Assembly (NCBI GenBank): GCA_018376445.1
Contig: JAHABL010000011.1
Location: 1 to 64,000 of the forward strand
From: Mycobacteriales bacterium
GTDB lineage: Bacteria; Actinomycetota; Actinomycetes; Mycobacteriales; Mycobacteriaceae
Length of the DNA: 64,000 bases
Direction: 5' to 3'
The position numbers and the translations under genes are program-made. The notes under the pieces are model-generated. The model saw only the letters and a list, made by a program, of their open reading frames with translations. It was not told the DNA's origin and ran no database searches. This document shows, in pieces, positions 44,761 through 53,251 of the stretch. Positions within the stretch are counted from its first letter, which is position 1. Each line of letters begins with the position of its first letter.

Positions 44761-45297
44761 ATGACGACCCGTGAATGTCTCTGCCGTATCGGACCGCTTT
44801 ACTTGGCGGATGCGCCCGCTTGCGCTGCGCTGGAGGCGGAAGTTTTTGCTGCAGAAAGTCCGTGGAGCGAACAGTCTTTCCGGGAAGAAATCAGCCAACC
44901 TGGTACCCGCTATCTGGCGCTGCGGGTAGCGTCCGCAGAGGATCTGGCGGAGGCACAGATTGATATTGAGCCACCGCTCGAACCAGGCCAGTTGGTAGGC
45001 TTTGCGGGTTGCGGTCAGCGTGGCGCGCCAGGGGATTTTCCGGAATACGAGGTGCTGACGATAGCGGTAAGTCCGAAGGTGCAGAGCTGCGGCTGGGGTC
45101 GTGCGTTGTTCTCGGCATTGTTGGAGGGGACGGAGCAGGGGACAGTCTTTTTGGAGGTTCGTGCCGACAACGAGCGGGCGATTAACCTGTACAAGTCGTG
45201 CAGTTTCGAAGTGGTTGGTATTCGTCCAAATTACTACCAGCCGATTGGGACGGACGCTCTCGTCATGCGCCGTCCACCACTTCCTCCCGAGAGATAG
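44761..45297 (+). CDS. rimI: Ribosomal-protein-alanine N-acetyltransferase RimI-like
   Basis: The product is 178 residues from ATG 44761. It is a GNAT-fold protein: FAAESPWSEQSFREEI at the front, the acetyl-CoA site around SPKVQSCGWGRALFSALLEG (the usual Q/RxxGxG/A is slightly altered), and EVRADNERAINLYKSCSFEVVGIRPNYY. It should acetylate the N-terminal Ala of S18. Its place between tsaB and tsaD matches Rv3420c. Confidence 0.9.
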   Translation: MTTRECLCRIGPLYLADAPACAALEAEVFAAESPWSEQSFREEISQPGTRYLALRVASAEDLAEAQIDIEPPLEPGQLVGFAGCGQRGAPGDFPEYEVLTIAVSPKVQSCGWGRALFSALLEGTEQGTVFLEVRADNERAINLYKSCSFEVVGIRPNYYQPIGTDALVMRRPPLPPER

Positions 45298-45363
45298 CCC
45301 AGCGGCCTAGTAGACCTGCACTACACACCAGTGGAAATGACTTCCTCAAAGGAGCAGAGAGTG

Positions 45364-46509
45364 ATGAACGACCTGATGATTTCAGCTGCCCGTGACGCAG
45401 TTTCGCCACGTGAGGTGACGTCCAATGTTGACCTCACCCAGTGTGCCCCGGGCGATTCGTTCACGGTGCTGGGTCTGGAGAGTTCCTGCGATGAGACCGG
45501 CGTTGGTATTGCCCGTGTGACTCCCCGGGAGGGAGAACCCCCGCTGGTTGAGCTCATTGCTGATCAGGTGGCGTCGTCGATGGAGGAACATCGCCGTTTT
45601 GGGGGTGTGGTGCCGGAGATTGCCTCCCGTGCACACTTGGAGGCGCTAGTACCGACGATGCATGCCGCATTAGCGGAGGCTGCTATCGAGAAGCCCGATA
45701 TGGTGGCGGCGACGGTGGGGCCGGGTTTGGCCGGCGCATTGTTGGTGGGGGCTGCGGCTGCCAAAGCTTACGCTGCTGGGTGGGGTGTGCCGTTCTACGG
45801 GGTGAACCATTTGGCGGGCCATGTGGCAGTGGATGCTTTCCAACATGGGGCGGCGACGAATGCGATTGCTTTGTTGGTGTCGGGTGGCCATACCCAGTTG
45901 TTGCGGGTGCGGAGCCTCTATGAGCCAATGGAAGAAATGGGGACGACGGTGGATGACGCTGCTGGCGAAGCCTACGATAAGGTGGCGCGTCTGCTGGGGC
46001 TGGGGTATCCGGGGGGCCCGCTTATTGATGCTTTGGCGAAAGAGGGTAATCCGCAGGCGATTGCGTTCCCTCGTGGCATGATGCGGCAGCAGGATGATCG
46101 TTATAACTTCTCGTTCTCCGGTTTGAAGACTGCAGTGGCGCGGCATGTGGAGTCGGTTGAAGCGGCGGGGGAGACGGTGGATGCGGCCGACTTGTGCGCG
46201 AGCTTCCAGGAGGCAGTTGCGGATGTGTTGACCGCGAAAGCTCTACGGGCTTGCCAGGATACTGGGGCGGATACGCTGATTGTGGGTGGGGGTGTGGCTG
46301 CGAACTCGCGGCTGCGGGAGCTGGCTGCCGAACGCTGTGCACAAGCGGGTATTACGTTGCGTGTTCCCAGCCCGCATTATTGCACTGACAATGGGGCCAT
46401 GATTGCAGCTGCGGCGAGTTATTTGATTGCAAATGGGGCTGACCCGACTCCGCTGACGTGCGCAGCGGACCCGGGTCTGCCTGTTGAGGTGTCGCTAGTG
46501 CAAGGCTAG
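45364..46509 (+). CDS. tsaD: tRNA N6-adenosine threonylcarbamoyltransferase TsaD
   Basis: The product is 381 residues from ATG 45364 (GTG 45361 is adjacent and in frame); AAAGGAG lies upstream. About 35 non-conserved residues precede the core LGLESSCDETGVGI. Iron ligands are in NHLAGHVAV, and VGPGLAGALLVGAAAAKAYA and SGGHTQLLRV are family motifs, with SPHYCTDNGAMIA near the end. It catalyses the transfer step of t6A synthesis. tsaE (fused), tsaB, rimI and tsaD form one operon. Confidence 0.96.
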   Translation: MNDLMISAARDAVSPREVTSNVDLTQCAPGDSFTVLGLESSCDETGVGIARVTPREGEPPLVELIADQVASSMEEHRRFGGVVPEIASRAHLEALVPTMHAALAEAAIEKPDMVAATVGPGLAGALLVGAAAAKAYAAGWGVPFYGVNHLAGHVAVDAFQHGAATNAIALLVSGGHTQLLRVRSLYEPMEEMGTTVDDAAGEAYDKVARLLGLGYPGGPLIDALAKEGNPQAIAFPRGMMRQQDDRYNFSFSGLKTAVARHVESVEAAGETVDAADLCASFQEAVADVLTAKALRACQDTGADTLIVGGGVAANSRLRELAAERCAQAGITLRVPSPHYCTDNGAMIAAAASYLIANGADPTPLTCAADPGLPVEVSLVQG

Positions 46510-46527
46510 TGTCTGCAGGAGGACTGT

Positions 46528-46941
46528 TTAGATCTGCAGGAGCGGCGTCAGTGCCATGGCGTAGCTTCCGCCTGTGCCGGTTGACGACCCCACCACGCCA
46601 ACAACGCCAGCAACGAAGAACAGCATGACGACCACCACTACGATGGCGGCAATCGCGAGATAACTGATGACCAAGCCGGCGATGGCAAGGCCTTTGCCTT
46701 CAGATCCATCTTTCTTGATTTGGGACAACGCGATGTGACCACAAATGATCGAGGGAATGGTCGTAATGATGAAGAAGCACAGCATCGCCAAGACGAAGGA
46801 AGCAATCGCCAAACTATTGGTGGGGCGCGAAGCTGGCGGGTAGGGGGCAGGGTAACCCGCATTGAGGTTTGTTGTCTGGGGGTATGGAGGGTAAGCGCTG
46901 TCTCCATAGGTTCCGTTGGAGTACGGATCGTTGTAGTACAT
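46528..46941 (-). CDS. DUF4190-type membrane protein
   Basis: The product is 137 residues. A Tyr/Pro/Asn-rich N-terminus (about 40 residues) precedes the DUF4190 pattern: SLAIASFVLAMLCFF, then ICGHIALSQIKKDGSEGKGLAIAGLVISY and a final hydrophobic helix. GAGGAC precedes the ATG. The function of the family is unknown. The neighbouring gene is a paralogue, 22 bases upstream in the same direction. Confidence 0.8.
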   Translation of the reverse strand: MYYNDPYSNGTYGDSAYPPYPQTTNLNAGYPAPYPPASRPTNSLAIASFVLAMLCFFIITTIPSIICGHIALSQIKKDGSEGKGLAIAGLVISYLAIAAIVVVVVMLFFVAGVVGVVGSSTGTGGSYAMALTPLLQI

Positions 46942-46963
46942 GGGGGTCCTCTAGTAGGTCACG

Positions 46964-47467
46964 TTAAAGTTGGATCGTTAAACCGAAAATCGAAATAGCT
47001 GTACTAGTAATCGCACCAATTGCCAATACAAGAATAATGGCAGCAATAGGGATATAGCCCAAGACTAATCCAGCAATTGCGAGGGAACGGCCTGATTCCT
47101 GGGTTTCTCGTACTTGCTTCAGGCCGATGTGACCACAGATGACGGCGGGGATGGATCCGACGAGGAAGAATAGCGGCACGATCCAGCTGATGAGAGCTAG
47201 CGCGAATGAGGCTACCGTAAGGCTGTTAGTTGCTGGTTGTAGCGGCTGGCCGTACATAACAGGATCGAATGCTGGACCGGGAGCGGGGATCGGAGGGAGA
47301 GGATAGGTGTCAGTGGGGGGAACGTTACCAGTGATGGAAGAAGGGCCCAGCGGTGCGGAACCACTGGGGACGGACCCTATAGGAGTGCCATAGGTACCGA
47401 TGGGAGGTAGTTCCGTCGTTGGGGCAAGTGGGTATGCATTCTCAGGGAAGGAGGTATCCTCTGCCAT
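46964..47467 (-). CDS. DUF4190-type membrane protein, paralogue
   Basis: The product is 167 residues from the ATG at 47467, with GAGGAG five bases upstream; an upstream in-frame ATG is rejected. A Pro/Thr-rich cytosolic N-terminus of about 90 residues is followed by LTVASFALALISWIVPLFF, ICGHIGLKQVRETQESGRSLAIAGLVLGY and a last helix. It shares the GHI-L-Q-GLAIAGLV core with the next gene, which points to a local duplication. Confidence 0.8.
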   Translation of the reverse strand: MAEDTSFPENAYPLAPTTELPPIGTYGTPIGSVPSGSAPLGPSSITGNVPPTDTYPLPPIPAPGPAFDPVMYGQPLQPATNSLTVASFALALISWIVPLFFLVGSIPAVICGHIGLKQVRETQESGRSLAIAGLVLGYIPIAAIILVLAIGAITSTAISIFGLTIQL

Positions 47468-47602
47468 TTTTCTCCTCGCATGACGATGTTCATTAGGCAC
47501 AACGTCGTGGGGCGCGAATAAGTTCCCAGATTAGTTATTTTCCGTTGGGCTCGTGCAGGAGGGATTGTGGGGGATTATGCCGAGTTCTTGCCCCGAAAGA
47601 TG

Positions 47603-47631
47603 TTGAAGGCTGGCACTCATGAATGTAGAGT
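47603..47631 (+). promoter_or_regulatory. groES promoter
   Basis: TTGAAG (47603-47608) and TAGAGT (47626-47631) are 17 bases apart. The -10 box lies inside the CIRCE operator, so a bound HrcA would block polymerase. Confidence 0.55.
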
Positions 47632-47636
47632 GCTAA
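47610..47636. promoter_or_regulatory. CIRCE operator (HrcA binding site)
   Basis: CTGGCACTC, nine bases, then GAGTGCTAA differ from the CIRCE consensus TTAGCACTC-N9-GAGTGCTAA at two positions. A further partial inverted repeat, TAGCAC/GTGCTA at 47638-47654, adjoins it. This predicts HrcA heat-shock repression of groES-groEL. Confidence 0.9.
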
Positions 47637-47725
47637 TTAGCACTGAGCGTGCTAGCTACCCGCGACGGTTAGCGTGCTCCTAGCGCATAACGTTGAACTA
47701 CTGATTGATCTTATGGAGGGTCATC

Positions 47726-48022
47726 GTGGCGAAAATTAAGCCGCTCGAGGACAAGATTCTCGTTCAAGCCATCGAGGCTGAGACCACCACCGCTTCCGGT
47801 CTGGTGATTCCGGATTCCGCTAAGGAAAAGCCGCTCGAGGCAACCGTCGTGGCAGTCGGCCCCGGCCGCTGGGATGAAGACGGCGAACGCCGCATTCCGC
47901 TCGACGTCAAGGAAGGCGACATCGTCCTGTACAGCAAGTACGGCGGAACTGAAATCAAGTACGACGGTGAGGAATACCTCATCCTGTCCTCTCGTGATCT
48001 GCTCGCTGTCGTCACCAAGTAA
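47726..48022 (+). CDS. groES: Co-chaperonin GroES
   Basis: The product is 98 residues from GTG 47726 (MAKIKPLEDKILVQAIEAE) with GGAGGG upstream; an upstream in-frame ATG is rejected. The mobile loop (TTTASGLVIPDSAKEKP) and the C-terminal segment EIKYDGEEYLILSSRDLLAVV are typical. It caps the GroEL cage. It is controlled by the upstream CIRCE element and cotranscribed with groEL. Confidence 0.97.
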   Translation: MAKIKPLEDKILVQAIEAETTTASGLVIPDSAKEKPLEATVVAVGPGRWDEDGERRIPLDVKEGDIVLYSKYGGTEIKYDGEEYLILSSRDLLAVVTK

Positions 48023-48049
48023 CGTCAGCCCCATCACCACATAAACCAC

Positions 48050-48105
48050 AGTTTCCGCAGGACACTCACCAGGCTGGTGCTCCAGCTGTGAGTGCCTGCG
48101 GAACT
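48050..48105 (+). promoter_or_regulatory. Long hairpin between groES and groEL
   Basis: AGTTTCCGCAGG (48050-48061) pairs with CCTGCGGAACT (48095-48105) with one bulged T. After a bulged A the stem continues as CACTCAC/GTGAGTG. The loop contains a further partial stem. It fills the 104-base intergenic region. In M. tuberculosis the groES-groEL1 message is cleaved in this region, so a processing or stability element is likely. Confidence 0.65.
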
Positions 48106-48126
48106 ATATCGTGAGGAAGTCATTCA

Positions 48127-49749
48127 GTGCCTAAGCTCATTGCTTTCCACCAGGACGCCCGCACCAGCCTCCTCCACGGTGTCGACCAGCTCGCCGATAC
48201 TGTCAAAGTGACGCTGGGCCCGCGCGGTCGTCACGTGGTGCTGCAAAAGCCCATTGGACTGCCACAGATCGTGAACGACGGCGTCACTATCGCCCGTGAG
48301 ATCGATCTCTCCGAACCATTCGAGAATCTCGGGGCACAGCTGGTGAAAGCTGTTGCTACCAAGACCAACGACATTGCTGGTGACGGCACTACTACCGCAA
48401 CCGTCATCGCTCAGCACCTCATGCATGAGGGCCTGCGTAACGTCGTTGCCGGTGCGAATCCCATGGAGCTGTCCAAGGGTATCAAACTGGCTGCCGACAA
48501 GACCGAAGAGCTCCTTGCCCAGGTCGCCACTCCGGTGGAAACCAATGACGAGATTCGCAATGTCGCCACCGTATCCTCTCGCGACGAGGAAATCGGTGCC
48601 ATGGTCGCTCGTGGCATGGAGATCGTCGGTCGCGATGGTGTGATCAGCGTCGATGAAAGCCAGACCACCGAGACGGAAATCGTGCTCACCGAAGGCCTGG
48701 AATTCGACAAAGGTTACATTTCCCCCAGCTTCATCACCGACTATGAAGCAGCCCGCGCGGAACTTGAGGATCCCTACATCCTCATTCACCGCAACAAGCT
48801 GAGCTCGCTGCCCGTCCTGTTGCCCATGCTGGAAAAAGTATTGGCTACTAAACGCTCGCTCCTCATCATCGCAGAAGATGTAGAAGATGAAGCTTTGGCT
48901 GCGCTAGCGATGAACGCCCTCCGCAAGACCCTCAAGGTTGTTGCGGTGAAGGCTCCCTACTTTGGCGAACGCCGCGTCGGCTTCATGCACGACATGGCAG
49001 CTGTCACCGGCGCCACGGTTGTCGACCCTGACACCGGCGTGAACCTGGCAGATTCCGGCCTGGAAATCCTTGGGAGTGCAAAGCGCGTCACTGTCACCAA
49101 GAAGAGCACTCTGATCGTGGATGGCGCCGGAACCCCTGAGGCTGTCGAAGAGCGTCGCCGCCAGCTTCGCACCGAGATCGAGAACTACTCGTCCGAGTGG
49201 GACAAGAACAAGATGAAGGAACGCCTCACCAAGATGTCTGGTGGCGTTGCCCTCATCAAGGTGGGTGGCTCCACGGAAGCAGAAGTGACGGAACGCATGA
49301 TGCGTGTTGATGATGCTATCCATGCCGCCCAAGCTGCCGTTAAGGAAGGCATTATTGCCGGCGGTGGCTCCACGCTGACCCAGTTGGCAACGCAGGTGGC
49401 AGAGTTTGCAGAGACTCTCGACGGTGACGTGGCACTGGGTGCCCGTATTCTCGCCAAGTCGCTGAACTCGCCTCTCTACTGGATTGCCAAGAATGCTGGT
49501 GAAGACGGTGCCGTAGTTCTCAGCAAGGTACAGGAGATGCAGCCGGGTGAAGGCTATAACGCTGCCACCCGTACTTTCGGAAACTTGCTGGAAGCCGGTG
49601 TTATCGATCCGGTGATGGTGACACGTTCTGCCGTCACCAACGCTGCCTCGGTCGGCCGTATGGTGCTCACCACCGAAATCTCGGTGGTGGATAAGCCGAA
49701 GGCGGCTGGTGAAGAGAATGGCGCACACGCCGGACACCATCACCACTAG
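48127..49749 (+). CDS. groEL1: Chaperonin GroEL1 with His-rich C-terminus
   Basis: The product is 540 residues from GTG 48127, with GAGGAAG upstream. It carries the GroEL motifs VTLGPRGRHVVLQK, NDGVTIAREI, VATKTNDIAGDGTTTATVIAQ and GGGSTLTQLA-like Gly loops. The tail is ENGAHAGHHHH, not the GGM repeats of housekeeping GroEL2. This, and the groES linkage, fit mycobacterial GroEL1, a specialised chaperonin linked to wall lipid synthesis and biofilm growth. The housekeeping GroEL2 should lie elsewhere. Confidence 0.95.
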   Translation: MPKLIAFHQDARTSLLHGVDQLADTVKVTLGPRGRHVVLQKPIGLPQIVNDGVTIAREIDLSEPFENLGAQLVKAVATKTNDIAGDGTTTATVIAQHLMHEGLRNVVAGANPMELSKGIKLAADKTEELLAQVATPVETNDEIRNVATVSSRDEEIGAMVARGMEIVGRDGVISVDESQTTETEIVLTEGLEFDKGYISPSFITDYEAARAELEDPYILIHRNKLSSLPVLLPMLEKVLATKRSLLIIAEDVEDEALAALAMNALRKTLKVVAVKAPYFGERRVGFMHDMAAVTGATVVDPDTGVNLADSGLEILGSAKRVTVTKKSTLIVDGAGTPEAVEERRRQLRTEIENYSSEWDKNKMKERLTKMSGGVALIKVGGSTEAEVTERMMRVDDAIHAAQAAVKEGIIAGGGSTLTQLATQVAEFAETLDGDVALGARILAKSLNSPLYWIAKNAGEDGAVVLSKVQEMQPGEGYNAATRTFGNLLEAGVIDPVMVTRSAVTNAASVGRMVLTTEISVVDKPKAAGEENGAHAGHHHH

Positions 49750-49791
49750 ACCGGTAGTCCCGCCCATCACACCTTAAATATCGTTGCTACC

Positions 49792-49867
49792 CTCAACCCC
49801 GCTAGTTGTTTGTCGACGGGCTGCCCCACAGTTGCAGCCCGAGCACGGACAACGCAGCGGGGTTGAG
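49792..49867 (+). ncRNA. Large structured element after groEL1 (terminator or small RNA)
   Basis: CTCAACCCCGCT (49792-49803) and its perfect complement (49856-49867) enclose TTGTC/GACAA and GGGCTGC/GCAGCCC stems, giving a long nested hairpin. AAATTT follows. It is most simply the groESL terminator but is unusually elaborate, so a stable small RNA is possible. Confidence 0.45.
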
Positions 49868-49894
49868 AAATTTCTCCAGCCGTCACTGCAAAGC

Positions 49895-49943
49895 GGGTAG
49901 CCTGAGAACCAACAGAGTTAGTTGGTCCAGAGGCCGGCTACCC
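49895..49943 (+). promoter_or_regulatory. Structured 5' leader before the Rv3415c-like gene
   Basis: GGGTAGCC (49895-49902) pairs with GGCTACCC (49936-49943) and encloses a perfect ACCAAC/GTTGGT stem. The ribosome binding site AAGGAG starts three bases after the outer stem. It may influence translation of the gene at 49957. Confidence 0.45.
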
Positions 49944-49956
49944 ATAAGGAGAAAGA

Positions 49957-50859
49957 ATGCCCTCGCAGAGTTCACAGCTCACCAAACCGACCTGGCAGTG
50001 CGCACAACGCTGGTGGAATGCCGTGGAAGCAGCCGGATTAGGCTACTACGGGGCGGCGACCGAACAGTTGTCCTCCGTCATGGAAGACTGTCAGAAACTA
50101 CCCTCCCCAGATGGATACCTGCTGGCCTCCCTTTGCTTGTCCTCCCAAGCTTCGTGGCAGCGGCAAATGGGAAACCACGCCATTGCGGCCACGTTGGACG
50201 ATAAGGCTATTGAACTACTGGCCCAAGAACTTCCCAGCGAGAAAGGCTGCATGGAGGTAGAAACGGCAGCTTACCTTCGGCTTTTGGCCCTCGCAGATGC
50301 CACCTCAGGACGTGCCGCAGATAGCCTGGGCAAGGACGTCTCTAGCAATGCCCGAACCTTTGTCGACAAGGGGGATGAGGTGCTTGTCGCCCTTCACGAG
50401 ATGAGTTTCCCGCCCGAGATAGAGACTGCCGTTGGGGAGGATCCTACGAATTCCATGTGGGGTTACTGCGGGCTTAACACTCCGCGGGTAGTGATTCGCC
50501 ACGCGTGGGTGAGTACCGAAGTGGCTATTGCAGAAGGCCGTTGGGAGCACGCACAGGCCTGCGCGCTGCAGGGCGCTGAACTGTCAGGGGAGTGGTTTTC
50601 CGCACGCCACCATGTGAAGTCGCTGCTTATCGATGCGGCAGCCTGGTCGGGGACGGACACAGTGGCGGCAGTGAAGAAAGCCGAACGTGCGTACCAGGAA
50701 GCACAGGATGAAGGATTCGTGCCACTTCAGTGGGCAGCTTCCATGCTGCTTCGTGATCTTGCCGGGGATGGTAGTGAAGAGGCAACACGCTGGGATGATA
50801 CCCGCGAGGAGCTAGAAAAAGAGCTGGTCGAGCGCGGGGCAGCCGCTTCTCTCCAGTAA
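49957..50859 (+). CDS. Conserved hypothetical protein, Rv3415c-like
   Basis: The product is 300 residues with AAGGAG upstream. It is all-helical in appearance with repeated Ala/Leu/Trp helical pairs (QCAQRWWNAVEAAGLGYYGAATEQL, WAASMLLRDLAGD), possibly TPR-like. There is no signal peptide or catalytic motif. Its place between groEL1 and sigD is that of Rv3415c, to which I assign it by position and size. The function is unknown. Confidence 0.75.
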   Translation: MPSQSSQLTKPTWQCAQRWWNAVEAAGLGYYGAATEQLSSVMEDCQKLPSPDGYLLASLCLSSQASWQRQMGNHAIAATLDDKAIELLAQELPSEKGCMEVETAAYLRLLALADATSGRAADSLGKDVSSNARTFVDKGDEVLVALHEMSFPPEIETAVGEDPTNSMWGYCGLNTPRVVIRHAWVSTEVAIAEGRWEHAQACALQGAELSGEWFSARHHVKSLLIDAAAWSGTDTVAAVKKAERAYQEAQDEGFVPLQWAASMLLRDLAGDGSEEATRWDDTREELEKELVERGAAASLQ

Positions 50860-50962
50860 ACTCCACTATTGTGACAGTATGGGAGCGATAGTTTAGGGTG
50901 CTCTCATAAGCTTGTGCTGGGCCAACCACGCGCCTAGCCCCCTAATCTGTGGAGGACAGACA

Positions 50963-51652
50963 GTGGCTGCAGCTGCCGACGATCGCCTGGCACCCTTGGT
51001 GGTAGCCGCCCGCGAAGGTGATGCTGCCGCCACAAATGAGTTGTTGCGGGAGATTTTCCCCGCCATTGTGTCCTATTGCCGTGCACGTATTACGTGGGCC
51101 GCACCGGGATATGCGGCAGCCGATGACGTTGCCCAAGAGATCTGTCTGGCAGTGGTCACTGGGCTTCCCAAGTATCAGGAGCAGGGTTACCCCTTTATGG
51201 CCTTCGTGTACGGAATTGCTGCCCATAAAGTTGCGGATGCAAAGCGTAACGCTTTCCGACATCCCAACGATGTTCTAGATGACAACGCCGACATCCTTGA
51301 TGAAGGCGAAGGACCGGAAACTCTAGCGCTGCACAACGAGAGTTCTGCCGAGGTGGAGGATCTCCTCAACACACTCTCCCCATCAGCGCGTGAAATTATC
51401 CGTCTACGTGTCATTGTCGGCATGTCCGCGGCTGAAACAGCAGCAGTACTGCAGTCCACCCCGGGCGCCGTCCGTGTCGCACAGTACCGGGCCCTCGCCA
51501 AGCTTCGGAAGGAGTACGACCGTCGGCGTCGTGCCGCACGGGACGCTGAGGAAGCAGCAATCGCAGCTGCTGCCCCGGCAGCCGAAACCACTACACCGGA
51601 GAGCTCTACCACCTCTGAGAGCGCTCCCCATAGCAGGAAAGGAGGAGAGTAA
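50963..51652 (+). CDS. sigD: ECF RNA polymerase sigma factor SigD
   Basis: The product is 229 residues from GTG 50963 with GGAGG upstream; an upstream ATG is rejected. Sigma region 2 has AAADDVAQEICLAVVTGLPKY and FVYGIAAHKVADAKRNAF; region 4 has LSPSAREIIRLRVIVGMSAAETAAVL and VRVAQYRALAKLR. The tail is an Ala/Thr/Ser-rich extension of about 35 residues. SigD controls starvation and ribosomal genes in mycobacteria. Its anti-sigma gene follows with a one-base overlap. Confidence 0.94.
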   Translation: MAAAADDRLAPLVVAAREGDAAATNELLREIFPAIVSYCRARITWAAPGYAAADDVAQEICLAVVTGLPKYQEQGYPFMAFVYGIAAHKVADAKRNAFRHPNDVLDDNADILDEGEGPETLALHNESSAEVEDLLNTLSPSAREIIRLRVIVGMSAAETAAVLQSTPGAVRVAQYRALAKLRKEYDRRRRAARDAEEAAIAAAAPAAETTTPESSTTSESAPHSRKGGE

Positions 51653-52674
51653 TGGAGCACGATCGCACCACCCCACAGTCGAAATCGACGACGGCACCAG
51701 CGCAGCCCGCAATGACGGGCGACGACGATTTGTTAGCCCTTCGGGCAGCGGATCGCTACTTCGACTTCCTTGCCGCAGGACAAACCCCCACTGGGCGCGA
51801 TGACGTAGCACCAGAGCTCACCTCGCTTTTCACAGACTGGCGCGGCACTATTGGAGCTGCCCCGATTCCTCCCACCCCCACGCTCGATTCTCTGCTAGGT
51901 CTCTCCGACGACATTCCCACACCGCAGCCGGCTGCTCACAACGGTGACGCCGTTGCCGATGATACAGATGGCACCGTGGTGGATATTCGTAAGCACCCCC
52001 GTTTCTCCTCGTGGCGCCGGGAGGCCGTGCGGGCCGTTTCCGGTGCAGCTGCCTTCCTCATTCTGGCAGCAGGTGGCCTCACCATCGCTATTCAGTCAGC
52101 CGGTCTTAACGACCCACTGTGGTCGGTTAACCGTGCGCTGTTCACCAGCAATGCGAATGACATTGAGCTGGCGACGTATCTGAACCAGGACATCGACCGC
52201 GCCCGCTCCTTGGCGGATTCCGGCCAAGACCAGGAAGCGCTCCGAGTTCTTGACCGGGTACAAACTAAGATTGACGGTATTGGGGCAGAATCTCGCCGCG
52301 TCGATGTGCAGAAGCGGCTGGATGCCACACGCAAGGAGGTCAGCGGAGCCGGAGATGAGGCGCAGGTGAAGGGGTCCAAGAAGGCTCCTCATAGCACGCC
52401 CCCCTCAGAGCGCACCCCGAGCACCTCTGTGGAGGGGAAGAATACGGATGATACCTCCGCGTCAGAAAGCACGAAGGTATCCGATGCGGAGTCTGCGGAG
52501 GACGATTCATCAGTGACGGAGAAGTCGACCTCCGTGACGGATAACCCCACCGGCTCCTCCTCGAGTGAGAAGAGTTCCGCTGGTAGTGCGCACTCCTCGC
52601 ATGTGCAGTCTCCACATCCCCCGACGGTGCCCCCTCTGGATGAACCCCTCTCGCTGCTTATATCACTGCGCTAG
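51652..52674 (+). CDS. rsdA: Anti-sigma-D factor RsdA
   Basis: The product is 340 residues. The cytosolic N-terminus (LALRAADRYFDFLAAG) should bind SigD. One membrane helix lies near residues 126-148 (VSGAAAFLILAAGGLTIAI). The outside part has a helical stretch and then a long Ser/Thr/Glu-rich low-complexity tail. Regulated proteolysis releases SigD in M. tuberculosis. The TAATG overlap with sigD suggests balanced expression. Confidence 0.88.
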   Translation: MEHDRTTPQSKSTTAPAQPAMTGDDDLLALRAADRYFDFLAAGQTPTGRDDVAPELTSLFTDWRGTIGAAPIPPTPTLDSLLGLSDDIPTPQPAAHNGDAVADDTDGTVVDIRKHPRFSSWRREAVRAVSGAAAFLILAAGGLTIAIQSAGLNDPLWSVNRALFTSNANDIELATYLNQDIDRARSLADSGQDQEALRVLDRVQTKIDGIGAESRRVDVQKRLDATRKEVSGAGDEAQVKGSKKAPHSTPPSERTPSTSVEGKNTDDTSASESTKVSDAESAEDDSSVTEKSTSVTDNPTGSSSSEKSSAGSAHSSHVQSPHPPTVPPLDEPLSLLISLR

Positions 52675-52716
52675 TTAGCAGGGAGTACCCGCTTTTCCGG
52701 CTACCGCGAGGTTAGG

Positions 52717-53127
52717 TTAGGACGCGCGGAAGGGGTTAGGGGCTTGAAAACGCACATGGTCGCAATACCCGCGGCAGTAGTCCCAGGTGACATATTCGGT
52801 GGGATCTGCGTTGATGAGTGGTTCGTGTGGTTGACTCGAGCCTTCCGTGAGAAGTTGCTCGTAGATGGCTAGGAGGATCTCCCAGTCAAAGTAGTGAACA
52901 TCCTGGCAATCGTCGCAGAACTCGACAATGCCACGGATGCCGTGGGGAGCCAGAATCGCTTGGAAGAGACGGATATCTTCGAGTTCTTCACACGCTTCAG
53001 CGCTTTCGGTGGGGGTGAGGGCGGCGGGGTGCTCGCAGGGGAGGGCTGGGACGAGCACAGCAGCTGGGTCGTCGGGCCCGAGGAACGGGTCCGGCGGTAG
53101 CTCCAATGGTGCAGGTGGCGTGCCCAT
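52717..53127 (-). CDS. DUF5319 protein, Rv3412-like
   Basis: The product is 136 residues, acidic and Pro-rich at the N-terminus. It contains conserved Cys pairs (CDDCQDVHYFDWEIL, YCRGYCDHV), which suggests metal or redox chemistry. DUF5319 proteins are found at this position (between rsdA and guaB, opposite strand) in mycobacteria. No function is known. Confidence 0.85.
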   Translation of the reverse strand: MGTPPAPLELPPDPFLGPDDPAAVLVPALPCEHPAALTPTESAEACEELEDIRLFQAILAPHGIRGIVEFCDDCQDVHYFDWEILLAIYEQLLTEGSSQPHEPLINADPTEYVTWDYCRGYCDHVRFQAPNPFRAS

Positions 53128-53251
53128 AACCTCACGTTAGTTCGGTTTTCTCCGCCCCGCTGGAGAACCATCAGCTTTCACTTCGTAGTTCACCACCTGG
53201 GCGGGTATTCTTAGGAGCTAGAACGCTTGATGAGAGTTTTCAGGAGGCACC

